Shown: positions 32,900-44,094 of the stretch, piece after piece
Position numbering within the stretch: position 1 is the first letter of the stretch
Layout of the letters: each line of letters begins with the position of its first letter
NCBI GenBank assembly: GCA_008828725.1
Contig: MEHQ01004020.1
Location: forward strand, 1,014,593 to 1,078,592
Length of the DNA: 64,000 nt
Source: Saccharina japonica
Taxonomy: Eukaryota; Sar; Phaeophyceae; Laminariales; Laminariaceae
Direction of reading: 5' to 3'
Notes under the pieces: generated by a model
The model's input: the letters and a program-made list of their open reading frames with translations, nothing else
Told to the model about the DNA's origin: nothing
Databases searched by the model: none
Program-made: the position numbers and the translations under genes

Positions 32900-34700
32900 C
32901 CGGGGTATTCTATAATATATGTATGTAAATGTGACTAATATCCAAAAAAACAATTAAAACGAAATCACCAAAAATATCAGGGCATTTCAGCATAGATTTT
33001 GTTCGTGTTTTTCTTCCTTTTGCTCACGCGTGTCTTATGTATTGTTTGTTGTGTTTTTGGTTCTTTGTGTTCAGTTCAACCATGCACCAATACTCGGGAA
33101 AAAGAGGAACGAAAAACCGTGTATGTTATCCGGGTTTCTCCTGAGCACCCCCGGAAAGTTCCCAGGTGGATCCCTAGACGCATCATGTAATAATATTGTG
33201 TCTTTCTACTGTACTAAGTACTGTCTATCGTGTCAATGACAATGAGCACCGTGTACTCGTGACCGAGTTAGCTAAATGTTAAATCCCGGAGTCCGCACAA
33301 AGAACTGCAGACGCAAAATCCTAATAGTATCCGTCCCGTTTCGCCGGACCGCACGTATAAGTGTAAACTCCGCGTTCCGACGCGCCACACAAAATCAAGA
33401 ATCAACCCGTTCCCAGCACGATTCGGGCGATAACATCCAGAATTCCCGTGTACAGCGATACATCTTTAAATCCCGCACATTTAGTGATTCTTTTTCACCC
33501 CTCAAAAAAGGAAGCTAAAACATCGTTACCGCATTATTAAGTTTACAAACAAAACCAGTAGTACGCCGGTGGTGGAAAGTATCGGTCCAGTGCAGACTGC
33601 AAACGTTGGAGTTGTCGACAGAAATCCCCGATCTCACACAGTATGAGCGTTTTATTGTTTTTTTTGCAATATGTGATCGAAGTTTTTAGCTGCGAATTTA
33701 TATTAGCTTGATTGTGCCTCGATGTATACATATGCTACGAGAGTCATAGGAGTTTACTTGATTGGGCTCTGTTTGGTGCTGCTGGTAGTAGTCTGCTTGT
33801 TCGCTAGCTCCTGGTGGTCGGGTGGCGGGCTCCTTTATCTCGTGGAGGTTGGGTTTGATCGTCGGCAGTAGGTCTGCTGCCTGACTGTGCTGATGTGCTT
33901 CGGCGCGCCAGTGCTCTTGTCTTTATCATCGTCTGGTGTCCTTGTTATTGGTCTTGGTGTTTAAAAATTCCAGTCGTGTGGGTGTGGGTGCTGGAGAACC
34001 AAAGAGAGGACATTTTAGGGTGTCCCTCGACGGCGGGTGTCCACCGATCGTGGACGTTAGCATGCTGTGCGTTCTATTGCACCATCCTGCCTGCGCCGTG
34101 CCGAATAGGCGCTCCACCCACTGTCATCCCGCAAATTAAAAATCACGCGCGAGCCATGGCAGATGTATCCCTTACACATAATGCCTCATCGATATATGGA
34201 ACTCCCTACTATAAAATGGATCATCTCCGTCGTATTATTTAGCACAATCAACGTCCCCCCTGCTCAATATATACGACCATATAAATACTCTCCCCCCTGC
34301 TCTGTGCATGACAAGGCACAACAACGCAGGGTGAATGTATCGCAACTCATAATGAACTCTTATCATACTCTGAAGTGCAAACTCGAAAACCAAAAAAGAA
34401 ATTGAAAACTGAAAGTTCATCAAATCTCCAAATCGAAAACCAAATTCCGCAAATCAAACCTTCAAAACCTCAAATCAGGTCTTCGAACTCTCAACACAAA
34501 AACATCTTAATATCAAAAGGAAACTCATCCCGATAACAAGTGAAAACCGCTCCCTTACGCTCAGACCAAAACAATTGCAGCCGTGGAAAATATTACACTA
34601 TGTGGTCACACCAAAAAAATAAAAACTAAGAAAATATATATAATACTAGAGATCGCGAGAGACCCCGTCCCTCCGGATACAAGTCTCCTTTCACCACCTA
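32900..34700. other. No gene recognised
   Basis: AT-richer than its surroundings at 34.2-34.7 kb. Short frames only. Part of the right end (up to about 34749) may be the LTR of the copia fossil, but its far edge cannot be placed from one copy. Confidence 0.4.
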
Positions 34701-37073
34701 CTCCCGCCATAGATTCACAGATCGCGACGGTAATGCGAGATAACATACAAACTCCTTCCCAAATAACTAATCTGGCGTGTAAACCACAGTAGTACCCGAA
34801 ATAAAAACCAACACAAATCTTCCTATCTCGAAGACGCATCAATATTCATCAGAAAACCTCTGTGGTAGTGGAAAGCCGCGTTATTGAGTGGCTTTGTCAA
34901 GAAGTCTGCATGCTGCTCCTCAGACTCTACATGGACAATACTAACCTCCCCCTTAAAAACAAGCTCCCGCAAAACGTGGTGTCACATGCCGATGTGTTTT
35001 GAGTTCGACGTACACACTGGGTTTTGTGCCAGGTGCCTTGCTCCCTCATTTTCCTCGAAAACCGTAATGCAAGTCTCCCCAAAAGCCGGAAAAAAAAAAC
35101 TCCACACATACCGCCTGAACATAGCCTCCTTAATGCTGTCTGCCATTGCTACACACTCGGCCTCAGTGGTCGAGAGCGTAACGCATTTCTGCGTCCTCGA
35201 AAACCAGCACACACACGCCCCTGCACACATTATAGCCCCACCGGAAACTGACCTCCTGCCAGTGGCCTTGCTAGCATAGTCTGCATCCGCAAACGCTATC
35301 AAGCCCATTTCCTTTTTGGAAGATAATGCCGAAATCACTCGTAGAAAACACGTACTCTAAAATGCCAATCGCCGTCTTCCAATGTACCTCCCTCGGCTTA
35401 TTCGCGTACCTCGCTACCACTCGCACCGCGTTCGCAATATCCGGTCGTGTTTGGTTCGCAAGCCACATCAAGCATCCCGCCAACTCGCGAAAAGACCAGT
35501 CACCCACGGTTTCATCTTCGAAGAACTCCTCGAGTTTCAGACCAGTCCGAAAGTGGGTCACTCCTCCCAGAACCTACATTAAACCTTGCCGCGGTATTTT
35601 CAGCGAAAGCCTGCTGCGAAATCGTCAAAGTACCGGCATCCCAATCCCTACAAAAACGACAACCCGCATACCACCGCAACTCGCCCAGGTTGTTCATCGG
35701 AACGAGTCGGTTAATATCTTCACAGAACTGATCGCACCTGGCCTTGAGTCCTACAGCAAAAACTATCATCTACATGAACTACTGTTACTACGGAGACAGA
35801 GCCCAACTCGATCAACCGCATGACACACGCATCAGCTGGGCTTTGCTCAAATCCAAGACTCTTCATGTGAGTGAGTACGTGGTTGAGCCACGACCTCGAC
35901 GCTCGCTTCAAGCCGTAGAGACTGCGGTTCAACCTGACTACCTTACCAGACATTTCGCCGCAACCGGGGGGTAGTCTCATAAAAACTTCCTCTTCCAAAC
36001 TCGACTGAACGAACGCTTGCTCAGCATCAAAATGACACAAATACAAACCCAACTCGCATGCAATAGCACCCAGCAAACGAAAACAAGACGCCGCAGGGGT
36101 GGGGGCAAAAATCTCATAGAAATCAATACCCTCACGCTGCTTAACTCCTCGCGCTACCAGTCTCGCCTTCGCCCGAACCACCTCGCCGTGCTTGTTGGAC
36201 TTCCAGGCGAACACCCACTTCGCCGAGATGACGAAAAAAGTCCGCTTGATTGCTATGTCGCTCCAAACGTCCCCGCGTCTGCCAGCCCGTGGTACTCCTT
36301 TTCCATCTCCCGCCTCCAGATGGCCGAATACTCGTCCGTACACGCTTCAGCATACGAGGTCGGCGATAGAAAGCTCGCTCGCCGGGCGTGCGTGAAGAGG
36401 GGAATTCTCGTACGGCGGGGCTTGGTGGAATAGTATATGACCTATACCCTCCCTTGCTGCCATCAACGACAGCAGTCCATGCCCCACAGCTTCTCGGTGT
36501 CGCGCAGTTTCCCCCCTCTGTCCTGCCCCTCTGCACATCACCATCCTCCGGACCCGCGGTGTGGCCACCCAGCTCCTGGTGCCTCCCAGTCTACCCCCAA
36601 GTCCGGCCTCTCTGTACATCGCCATCCTCCGGGCCCGGGTTGTAGTAACCCAGCTCCCGGGCAGCACGCTGTGAAAGCTGTGGCTGGGGTGGCTGCTGCG
36701 GCGGCGACAGCGGCAATGACGGCGGCTTTGGTGGCGGCGGCGGCGGCGGCGACGGCGGCGGCGGTGGCGATGGCGGTGGCAGCGGCGGTGACGAAGACGG
36801 CGGCAGCGACGGGGGTGGTGACTGTGGTGGCGGTGGCGGCGGCGGCGACGGCGGCAGCGGCGATGATGGCGGCGGTTGCGGCGGCAGCAGTGGGAACGGT
36901 GTCGGTTGGTCGGACCGTACGCCGGGGCCTCCCAGAGGCTCTGGCATGTCCGGGGACGGCGACGGTTGGTAGAACCGTACGCTGGGGCTTCCCAGAGGCT
37001 CCGGCATGCCCGGGGACGGCGACGACGGCGGCGGCGGAGAGCACTCCTCTTCCGAAAGCAGTAACNCTGTCAC
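34700..37073 (-). mobile_element. Ty1/copia LTR retrotransposon fossil (RT and RNase H part)
   Basis: Reverse transcriptase is recognised by HFDAEQAFVQSSLEEEVFM, the LNRSLYGLKRASRSW stretch and the catalytic VHVDDS. RNase H is recognised by DADYASKATGRRSVSGGAIM, the TEAECVAMADSIKEA stretch and the terminal HADFLTKPL region. Upstream of RT lie a strongly proline-rich linker (36591-37073), as is common between integrase and RT in this family, and the pre-RT segment with REMEKEYHGL. A purine-rich tract followed by a possible LTR edge lies near 34749. Gag, protease and integrase are not seen, and no second LTR is found to the right. The element is broken, with several breaks over the RT-RNase H part, and truncated. 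An age cannot be given without paired LTRs; the decay suggests it is not recent. An N lies in the linker at 37065. Confidence 0.88.
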
Positions 37074-37099
37074 AACAATACACCTGCTGGATCCCCCCT

Positions 37100-38150
37100 G
37101 CTAGCTGTGTGGTACGGATCCTGCCCACGCATACTGGACACCACAGCCGTCACAAAGGCAACAATCTGAGCAGCGGCTACTACTGCGTGTTACACAGCTT
37201 CTTCTGCTGTACTGCTGTGCTGTTCGATAAGTGGCGCCTTGGTTGCTTTGTAGTTTGAAGTCTAGACATGCACCCGTAACATTCAGCAGTACTCGTACGT
37301 AGTAGTACAGCAGTACTACAGTACTGCTGTACGTACCAAAATATCCGTCCGCATGTTGATCGGCCTATCGTTTTACGTAGATAGACTTATTATGGTATGC
37401 ATGCATACGTACTCATCCAAGGGCGGGTGAAAAAAAGGACCCGAGACCCCCCCCCCCCCCCAAACACACCTTTTTTCATTTATTTTTCGCTCAAACTAAA
37501 CATCCTATTTGTCAGCCGTTGGGCGTCAGCTGCTCAGCAAGACGTTGTCGAAACAATGCGCACGAGCCCTACGTGTGTTGTTTGTGTGTTTCATGAATAA
37601 TTTGGATGGTGAGCAGTGTTGAAAGTGGTGTTTGGTTTAATTTATCTGCAATAATAGTCGGAGGGAGGGCGAACAAACGAAGTGCTGAAAAATCGGATGA
37701 GTTGGATGAGTCCAGACATTGGAACACTTTGTCCGTTGCAGCCCGCGAGGTGCATAATGAACTGGGCTCAAATTTGCGCGTGCCAACTTGAGCGAACTAC
37801 TGTAGTTCCTTTAAAGGATCTCGCGTGCTTGACAAAAGAATGACGCCACGTCATTTCTGATCTAACTGTTCTTAGCGTTCTCGGCTTTCCGGAATCCCAC
37901 CGTCTACTATTGAAGTGAGAGCAGAACCTTGGCAGAACCCATAAGAATGACTACTACGCAGATCATCCGGCTACCCTCCCTCAACCACACTCACTCGTGC
38001 GGCCGTTGCAATGGGCACTGCGGTCAGAGACGGAACATGGGTTTGTGGTTTGTCGCAACTGCCCCCCTCCCCCGCCTCGGCTTGCCCCAACTTAATTCGT
38101 TTCCTTCCACGTCCGCTTCTTTGTCAGTGTCCGACCTCTGCTACTTTTAG
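37100..38150. other. No gene recognised; contains R2 copy B
   Basis: Besides R2 there is a cluster of TACGTAGTAGTACAGCAGTA-like words at 37.28-37.34 kb. Short frames without recognisable motifs. Confidence 0.4.
37418..37550 (+). repeat. Dispersed repeat R2, copy B
   Basis: Second copy of the repeat at 29775, with a C-run in the middle. It lies between the copia fossil and the 38 kb minisatellite. Confidence 0.7.
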
Positions 38151-38151
38151 G

Positions 38152-38515
38152 CGCAGTGGCTGACAATTGCCCATTCTAAAACCAAGTAACTTGTGGTTGA
38201 GTCAAGGGTTGAGTCATTGGTTATATAGGATTTAGTATAGGAACTGGAAAAGTCATTGGTTATATAGGATTTAGTATAGGAACTGGAAAATTCATTGGGT
38301 ATATAGGATTTAGTATAGGAACTGACAAATACCCGCAGTGGCTGACAAGTGCCAATTCTAAAACCAAGTAACTTGTGGTCGAGTCAAGGATTGAGTCATT
38401 GGTTATATAGGATTTACTATAGGAACTGGAAAAGTCATTGATTATGTAGGATTTAGTATAGGAACTGGAAAATTCATTGGTTATATAGGATTTAGTATAG
38501 GAACGGACAAATAGG
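38152..38515. repeat. Two-level minisatellite next to the LINE 3' end
   Basis: A unit of about 38 bases (TTATATAGGATTTAGTATAG, then GAACTGGAAAA and TCATTGG) occurs three times at 38219-38325 and three times at 38399-38508. Each triplet follows a copy of a spacer of about 65 bases that begins GTGGCTGACAA and contains AAACCAAGTAACTTGTGGT. The structure is therefore a 180-base higher-order unit repeated twice. Confidence 0.92.
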
Positions 38516-38518
38516 GGG

Positions 38519-41500
38519 GGCGTACTCATTTGTTGCTTGCCTTAGTCATTTGACCATTGACCACGCATCCCTTTCGAGACGGAGCACCGTTCCTACTCCT
38601 AATAGAGACACCTCCAACACTTGGGCGCTCATTACGTTGTTTCCATATATTACAGAGAAACCTTTTGCTAATCTTATCCCCTTCCTGCTTCGCCGCCTGT
38701 GGCCACCATCTATCTCCTAAGATAGCGATCGTTTTCTCGCTACTATTTAGTGTACCAAACTGCTCCATGTCACACTCGTCTATTTTCCTCATCTCCTCCT
38801 CTAGCACATCCCTTTCCTCCTTGTACCTTTCACATTCTCCCACTATGTGAACTCTACTCTCTATGGCTTTGCCACATGGGCACATCTGTGCCTCTACTTC
38901 CTCCTCCTCCCGGCTACTGGTATACCTCCTTCTTCTTTCTGGCAGGTCCAGGTCCCCTACACGAAATCGCAGTTTCAGCTTTTTCGCGAAGTCCATTGGG
39001 CCGTGCAGATACCTTTTCATTCCTATTCCTTCTCTCAACCCCCCGTACATCTCTAAGTGTTCTTCCCCTTCCACCTTCTTTCTCAGTGCTAGCCTTTCCC
39101 TTCTTTCTATCCTTTCTTTCACTTCTGTCTTGTATCCGCTAAATTTCTCTATGGCCAGCGTCTCTTTTTGGTTTCCTATTTCCTTCCATACTTTCTCGAC
39201 TACGCTATCCCACCTTATTCCAGCTCGCCCTTTGGTTACTTTCTCCCATACAGCTTTATCGGCTATGGCTGGCAACCTCTTATTTGGCATGTTCTTTACT
39301 TTATATTGCCATTTCAACTTACGCACGTCTCTATTTGTCTTAAGTGGGTACATTCCCAGTTCTGCTCTCAATACTGTATTACTCGTCGTACTTGAGCATC
39401 CTAGTACTTTTTTAGCTGCTGTCATCTGTACTGTTTCCAGCTGTTTTACGAGCTTCGCGTTCCCTTCCCATACTTCTCCTGCATATTCTAGCTTTGGTAC
39501 AATCACATTCATCAGTATACATCTCTTAATTCTAGTGTCAAGGTGCGAGTCTGTTAGGACTGCTTCCATCTTGCCTACGTGTGCCTTACCCTTGCCTATT
39601 ATTTTATTTATGTGTGCATCCCAAGAGCAATCTTTTGAGATTTCTACGCCAAGGTACGTATACTGGTCTACGATCGGTAATTCATCTTCTCCCCACTTCC
39701 ACTTACAAGTTACCGGACTCTCCTTATCTTCGTTACATACAACTACTGCGCACTTTTTTACGTTCGCCGTCACTCTCCACTTCCTGGTGTACTCGATTGC
39801 CTTCTCTATTTGTTTCTGCAGTCCTTCGGGTGTTTCTGATATGCAAACGAAATCATCAGCAAACATCAATCCCGACACCGTATCTTCCCCCACCGTGACT
39901 CCCTGCGATGCTGCTTCTACTGCTACTATCATGTCATTAATGTATACCTTGAATAGGTTAGGTGATAGCGTACATCCCTGGGCAACTCCCTGTAGGATAT
40001 CAACGTACTTCGATATTTCCCCGTCCAACATCACAGCACTTCTCGCACATTCCGTCATCTTCTTCATCATTCTCCACATCTTTCCTCTTATCCCTATTTC
40101 CCACAACTTTTTCCACAGCCCATTTCTCCATACTGTATCGTAGGCCTTCTGTACATCTAAAAAGAAACAGTACGTTGTTAGCCCCGCGTCTTTCCTGCCT
40201 TGGATTATCTTACCTAATGTGTACACATGATCGACGCAGCTACGGTTTGGCCTAAATCCTGCTTGCCCTTCGCTAATCTTTTCTTCCTTCTCCATCATTG
40301 TTCCCATTCTATCGTTCAAAATCTTACAGAACGTTTTACCTACAGTGCTTAGTAGCGTTATTCCCCTATAGTTACCCGGGTCAGCCTTGTCTCCTTTCTT
40401 AAACAAGTTTACTACTACTCCTTCTCTCCATCTCTTAGGTGCGTACTCGTTTTTCCATATCCAGTTATACAACTTAACCATCATGGTAAGCATTCCTTCT
40501 CCCCCGTACTTCATAAATTCATTAACTATTTGGTCTGCCCCTGCTGCCTTTCTATTCTTAAGTTTAGCTACACACTTCTTAACTTCTTCTCTTGTGAACT
40601 CTCCCTGTAACCCTTCTGAACCACTGTCTTCCCTTTCTGATGCATCTACGTTCGCCTCCGCCCACGCGTTGATATCTTTCTCAAATTCTTTGTCGAACGT
40701 TTCGTTGGTTGTGGGCGTCCCTAGCTTGCGGTAATGCTCTACAAGTACTTCCCTTTTCCCCTTCGAACTACTAACCATTTTACCGTTCTGTGCTCTTAAT
40801 GTAGCTATCCCCGTATCTGCCTCTCCTGCTTGTTTGCCTAGTATCCCTTTTATCCCTACCCACATCTGCTTCATCCCGCCATCAAAGTCTTCATTCGTTT
40901 TAGTAACTACGTCTTTCCATACCCCTTTCTTCTTCTTCTCAACCACCTTTTTTACTTTATTTCTAGCAATACCATACTCCTCCCATCCTGACGTAGTTTT
41001 GCTCGATGCGTATCTTGCGTGTGCCTTTCTCCTTACTCCTATAGCCTCTTTTACTTCGTCATCCCACCATTTTACTGCTCTATTGCATATTATCAACTTC
41101 TTTCCTATTACTTTACTTGCTGTGGTCTTGACCAATTTCTCCCATCCTTCTATTATCCTCGCTCCTGCATTATCTCTCTCTATATTGTTCTTTGTCGTAC
41201 CTATGCTTTCCAGCAGATCGGAAAAATGCTCTGCATTTTTAGTCATCTCTTCTTGGAACTCTTCCCGTTTTTCCTTTACTTCTAGTTTATCTATTCGCCA
41301 TCTGTACAATTTCCTACCGCGCCTATTTTTGATAACTCTCGTCTGCTGGCTGTCTGTCCATATTAGGCAGTGATCCGTAGTTCCTACGTCCGCTGCGCAT
41401 ACATGTACTTCAGTTTCCTTACTACTTCCGTTTTCTACCACTATAAAGTCAAGAACGGAGCTTTCTCCCTTTTGTATGCACTGTCTAGTCCATTCTGGCT

Positions 41501-41980
41501 CTGGCTTGTTTGCTCTACCGTTCAGAGTCTTCATCTCATTGTTCTTAAGGAATTTCAGCATCTCTTCCCCGTTCTTATTCTTTGTTACTTCCCCATACTG
41601 TCCAATGTTCTCGTTCGGGTTGCTTGCCTTCCCAATTCTTGAGTTAAAATCTCCGACTAGTACTACTTCTCCTTGTCTTTTATATTTTTGTACATCTACT
41701 GCTATTTCTCCGAACTTCTTCTGTATATCTTTGACCGTACTCTTCGACTCTGGGGGCATATAGATGTTTCCTAAGAAATAATATTTCGCTCCCCTCTCCC
41801 CTGGTATCTTTATCCAGATGCTTTCATCGAATTTCGTGTCTTTGATCACTTCTATTATGTCACGCAGGTATTCTTTGACTAGGAACCCTACTCCCCCCGC
41901 CCCCCTATTCTTCTTGTTCTGTCCCTTTCTCTTTTTCCCTATCCATGCGTACTCTCCAATTGTGCATCCTAGGAGGCCGG
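38519..41980 (-). mobile_element. LINE (non-LTR retrotransposon), 5'-truncated, frame intact
   Basis: Spans from the C-run just after the stop codon (3' end) to a G-run at 41981-41990, where similarity to an endonuclease domain stops abruptly. The coding frame is open across the whole span. No poly(A) or simple A-rich tail is present. A second, much shorter copy of the same family lies at 23205-23944. Outside the element the left neighbour is the 38 kb minisatellite. Confidence 0.9.
38526..41849 (-). CDS. LINE ORF2-type protein: endonuclease (partial) and reverse transcriptase, 1107+ aa
   Basis: Numbered from the first Met; the frame continues open about 43 residues further upstream, to about 41980, still in endonuclease-like sequence (GGVGFLVKEYLRDIIEV). 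Seen: APE-type endonuclease motifs VGDFNSRIG (65-73) and TTDHCLIW (157-164); reverse transcriptase NLFKKGD (481-487), NYRGITLLS (493-501), GFRPNRS (531-537), FLDVQKAYD (563-571), GVAQGCTLSP (621-630), the catalytic FADD (663-666) and YLGVEIS (732-738); a C-terminal CPC-x8-H-x4-C motif (C990, C992, H1001, C1006). The protein nicks target DNA and reverse transcribes its own RNA at the nick. The N-terminal third of the endonuclease, with its first catalytic residues, is absent, so this copy should not move on its own although it has no stop or shift. Lack of decay suggests a recent insertion. The clade (Jockey, CR1 or another) cannot be fixed by eye. Confidence 0.95.
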   Translation of the reverse strand: MIKDTKFDESIWIKIPGERGAKYYFLGNIYMPPESKSTVKDIQKKFGEIAVDVQKYKRQGEVVLVGDFNSRIGKASNPNENIGQYGEVTKNKNGEEMLKFLKNNEMKTLNGRANKPEPEWTRQCIQKGESSVLDFIVVENGSSKETEVHVCAADVGTTDHCLIWTDSQQTRVIKNRRGRKLYRWRIDKLEVKEKREEFQEEMTKNAEHFSDLLESIGTTKNNIERDNAGARIIEGWEKLVKTTASKVIGKKLIICNRAVKWWDDEVKEAIGVRRKAHARYASSKTTSGWEEYGIARNKVKKVVEKKKKGVWKDVVTKTNEDFDGGMKQMWVGIKGILGKQAGEADTGIATLRAQNGKMVSSSKGKREVLVEHYRKLGTPTTNETFDKEFEKDINAWAEANVDASEREDSGSEGLQGEFTREEVKKCVAKLKNRKAAGADQIVNEFMKYGGEGMLTMMVKLYNWIWKNEYAPKRWREGVVVNLFKKGDKADPGNYRGITLLSTVGKTFCKILNDRMGTMMEKEEKISEGQAGFRPNRSCVDHVYTLGKIIQGRKDAGLTTYCFFLDVQKAYDTVWRNGLWKKLWEIGIRGKMWRMMKKMTECARSAVMLDGEISKYVDILQGVAQGCTLSPNLFKVYINDMIVAVEAASQGVTVGEDTVSGLMFADDFVCISETPEGLQKQIEKAIEYTRKWRVTANVKKCAVVVCNEDKESPVTCKWKWGEDELPIVDQYTYLGVEISKDCSWDAHINKIIGKGKAHVGKMEAVLTDSHLDTRIKRCILMNVIVPKLEYAGEVWEGNAKLVKQLETVQMTAAKKVLGCSSTTSNTVLRAELGMYPLKTNRDVRKLKWQYKVKNMPNKRLPAIADKAVWEKVTKGRAGIRWDSVVEKVWKEIGNQKETLAIEKFSGYKTEVKERIERRERLALRKKVEGEEHLEMYGGLREGIGMKRYLHGPMDFAKKLKLRFRVGDLDLPERRRRYTSSREEEEVEAQMCPCGKAIESRVHIVGECERYKEERDVLEEEMRKIDECDMEQFGTLNSSEKTIAILGDRWWPQAAKQEGDKISKRFLCNIWKQRNERPSVGGVSIRSRNGAPSRKGCVVNGQMTKASNK

Positions 41981-41989
41981 GGGGGGGGG

Positions 41990-43255
41990 TTATTTGCTTC
42001 TTCGGGGAATGAGCTGTTGAGTTTATTTTCAGCTGCTGTTGTGTTGCCCAGGTTATATTTGAGTTGTGACATTTAATCCAAGAATATTTGCGAGTGGTGC
42101 GCGAGTGGGCCGGGCCGGGCCGGGCCCGTGATACATTTTGAAGTCACCGACCGAATGACGACATAGGCTGTGATATTTCAATCTCCCGCGCCGCCGGTTT
42201 GGCCCTGCTGGCAAGATGCCAAGCTCACAGGTTGTATGCCCGGCCTACGCCCGGATTCTCAGGATACTTTGCTTCGTTTTGTTTGCGACGTGCCGCCTCC
42301 TCCTCGAGGTTTCGAGGCCGCAATGTTCTCGTTCGCCAGCGCCCAGCGGTTGCTTTGGGGAGCCGCTTGCTGTCCGCAATCGGTGTAGGCGACAGAGTCA
42401 GCTGTATGCCCTCATATCTGGTCTTTGGATATCCCGTTGGGTTGCGTGGATTATACACGAAGTACACTTATCATCAGGCGCATTTACTGCAAAAATGTAT
42501 TATAATACAGTACGAGAAAGTCACGACAAAAAATGACCCAGATCGTGATTTAGTTCGATTTTTTTAAGGTTAAAACGCTGAATGGCGTCAAGATTCACGA
42601 GGTGTTCTTCGTGAATCTACTCGATACAACAAATCATCATTCAACACAAATACAGTGTTAATAGTAGTATAGGTGCCTGCAGTTAAGAAATAACGTGTCG
42701 AGAAAAATGAGCCCAGATTGGCACGAACGATAGAAAAAATCGGTTAAAAAACACAGCTCACCACTGTGGGATCGGCTGTAAACCCTACACAAAATAGTTA
42801 GATCGACGTCGGAAACAAAATAAGTCGTTGAGCCCGGACATCAAACTGAAGCTTCTTAAAACCGGGAGCCCACTGTACCTCAGATATGATATCATCTACG
42901 TAGTGACATGTATTTGTTTTGCATAAGGAATTGTACTCGCTACTACTTTTCCCTTTACACTATTATACAGCAGTCTATGCAACACAAGTTTGCTCCAAAA
43001 AGGGTCCAAAAAGGGAAGTACGAAGCATGTGCGATCTATTTTCAACTTGCGACACCCCCGGGATTTCAAGTGACCAACATCCCGAAGGGGAACCTTGTAC
43101 CTATGATACCATATCATGCGCACTACAGTAAGTAGTATTTTGTGGTCTGGAGTCGACACCATGCGTGCGAAGACTCAACGCGCACGTAAATATATACTGT
43201 ACATGCTGCAGCAGTAGTCTATTCTACAGCAGCAGCGTCGAAATGACTTTTACAC
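41990..43255. other. No gene recognised
   Basis: Contains a (GGGCC)n run at 42107-42126. An 80-codon minus-strand frame at 42225-42467 ends in a charged NLEEEAARRKQNEAKYPENP stretch that could be a small exon, but there is no supporting neighbour. Confidence 0.4.
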
Positions 43256-43261
43256 ACCAAA

Positions 43262-44094
43262 TGACAGCCGATTTTCCTAATTGAGAATTGCCTTTCCGAT
43301 GAGAATGAAAATCGAAAATATTGGTTTTTGAATTGTAAGCAGTTGATTGTAAGAGATATACTTCCCTCACAGTCCTTTTTTTCACCGTAAACTATTGTCA
43401 GTTATGACACCCGTCGACGACAAAAAAAAAAATGAAATCGGCATCGGCAGTCTCAAGATATCGGAGATCCCAGAAAATTTGAATTTATGGGCGAGGTACC
43501 TCGCTCATAAGGGCCCATCTTAACGAAGACAGCAAAAATTCAATTTGGAAAAAATAAAATTCAAATCCGCTTTTCATTGGTCAACACACGCACCAGCATC
43601 AAAGATTAGGATCTTGGGGTCTAATCAATTTGAATTGGACGAAAAAACCAAGAAGGTCCCAGGNGCCTTTCCGATGAGAATGAAAATCGAAAATATTGGT
43701 TTTTGAATTGTAAGCAGTTGATTGTAAGAGATATACTTCCCTCACAGTCCTTTTTTTCACCGTAAACTATTGTCAGTTATGACACCCGTCGACGACAAAA
43801 AAAAAAAATGAAATCGGCATCGGCAGTCTCAAGATATCGGAGATCCCAGAAAATTTGAATTTATGGGCGAGGTACCTCGCTCATAAATACAAATTCCCTT
43901 AAATCCTTGATTTTTCGAGCCTGTCAAGGTTGTTTAAAAAACAAAATCGTGGATCGATACCTACCATCCAGGAACATTTTCTAGGTCAAATTTTGACCGT
44001 GAGCGAAATACAACTCTTAAACAATAACAAAGTACGAAAATCGATTTCCATTCTCATCGGAAAGGCATTTCTCAATTAGGAAATCGGCTGTTAG
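43262..44094. mobile_element. Non-coding TIR element (MITE-like), with assembly duplication
   Basis: The left end ACAGCCGATTTTCCTAATTG, then AGAATTGCCTTTCCGATGAG, is matched inverted at the right end (44045-44093) over about 50 bases with a few differences. The interior has no coding capacity. A segment of about 220 bases occurs twice, almost identically (43289-43509 and 43664-43886), with the single N of this region (43663) exactly at the start of the second copy, so the true element may be shorter. No clear target-site duplication was found. Confidence 0.75.

Noticed and set aside
36437-37258. 273-codon plus-strand alanine-rich protein
   Set aside because: Antisense to the proline-rich copia linker; the alanine runs come from GGC repeats, and an N lies within the frame.
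29775-37450. R2 copies as long terminal repeats of one 7.6 kb element
   Set aside because: The match is only 33 perfect bases plus weak similarity, and the copia RNase H end lies far from the left copy, on the wrong layout for its own LTR.
38863-40143. 426-codon plus-strand open frame
   Set aside because: It is the antisense of the LINE reverse transcriptase, whose minus-strand frame carries all the motifs.
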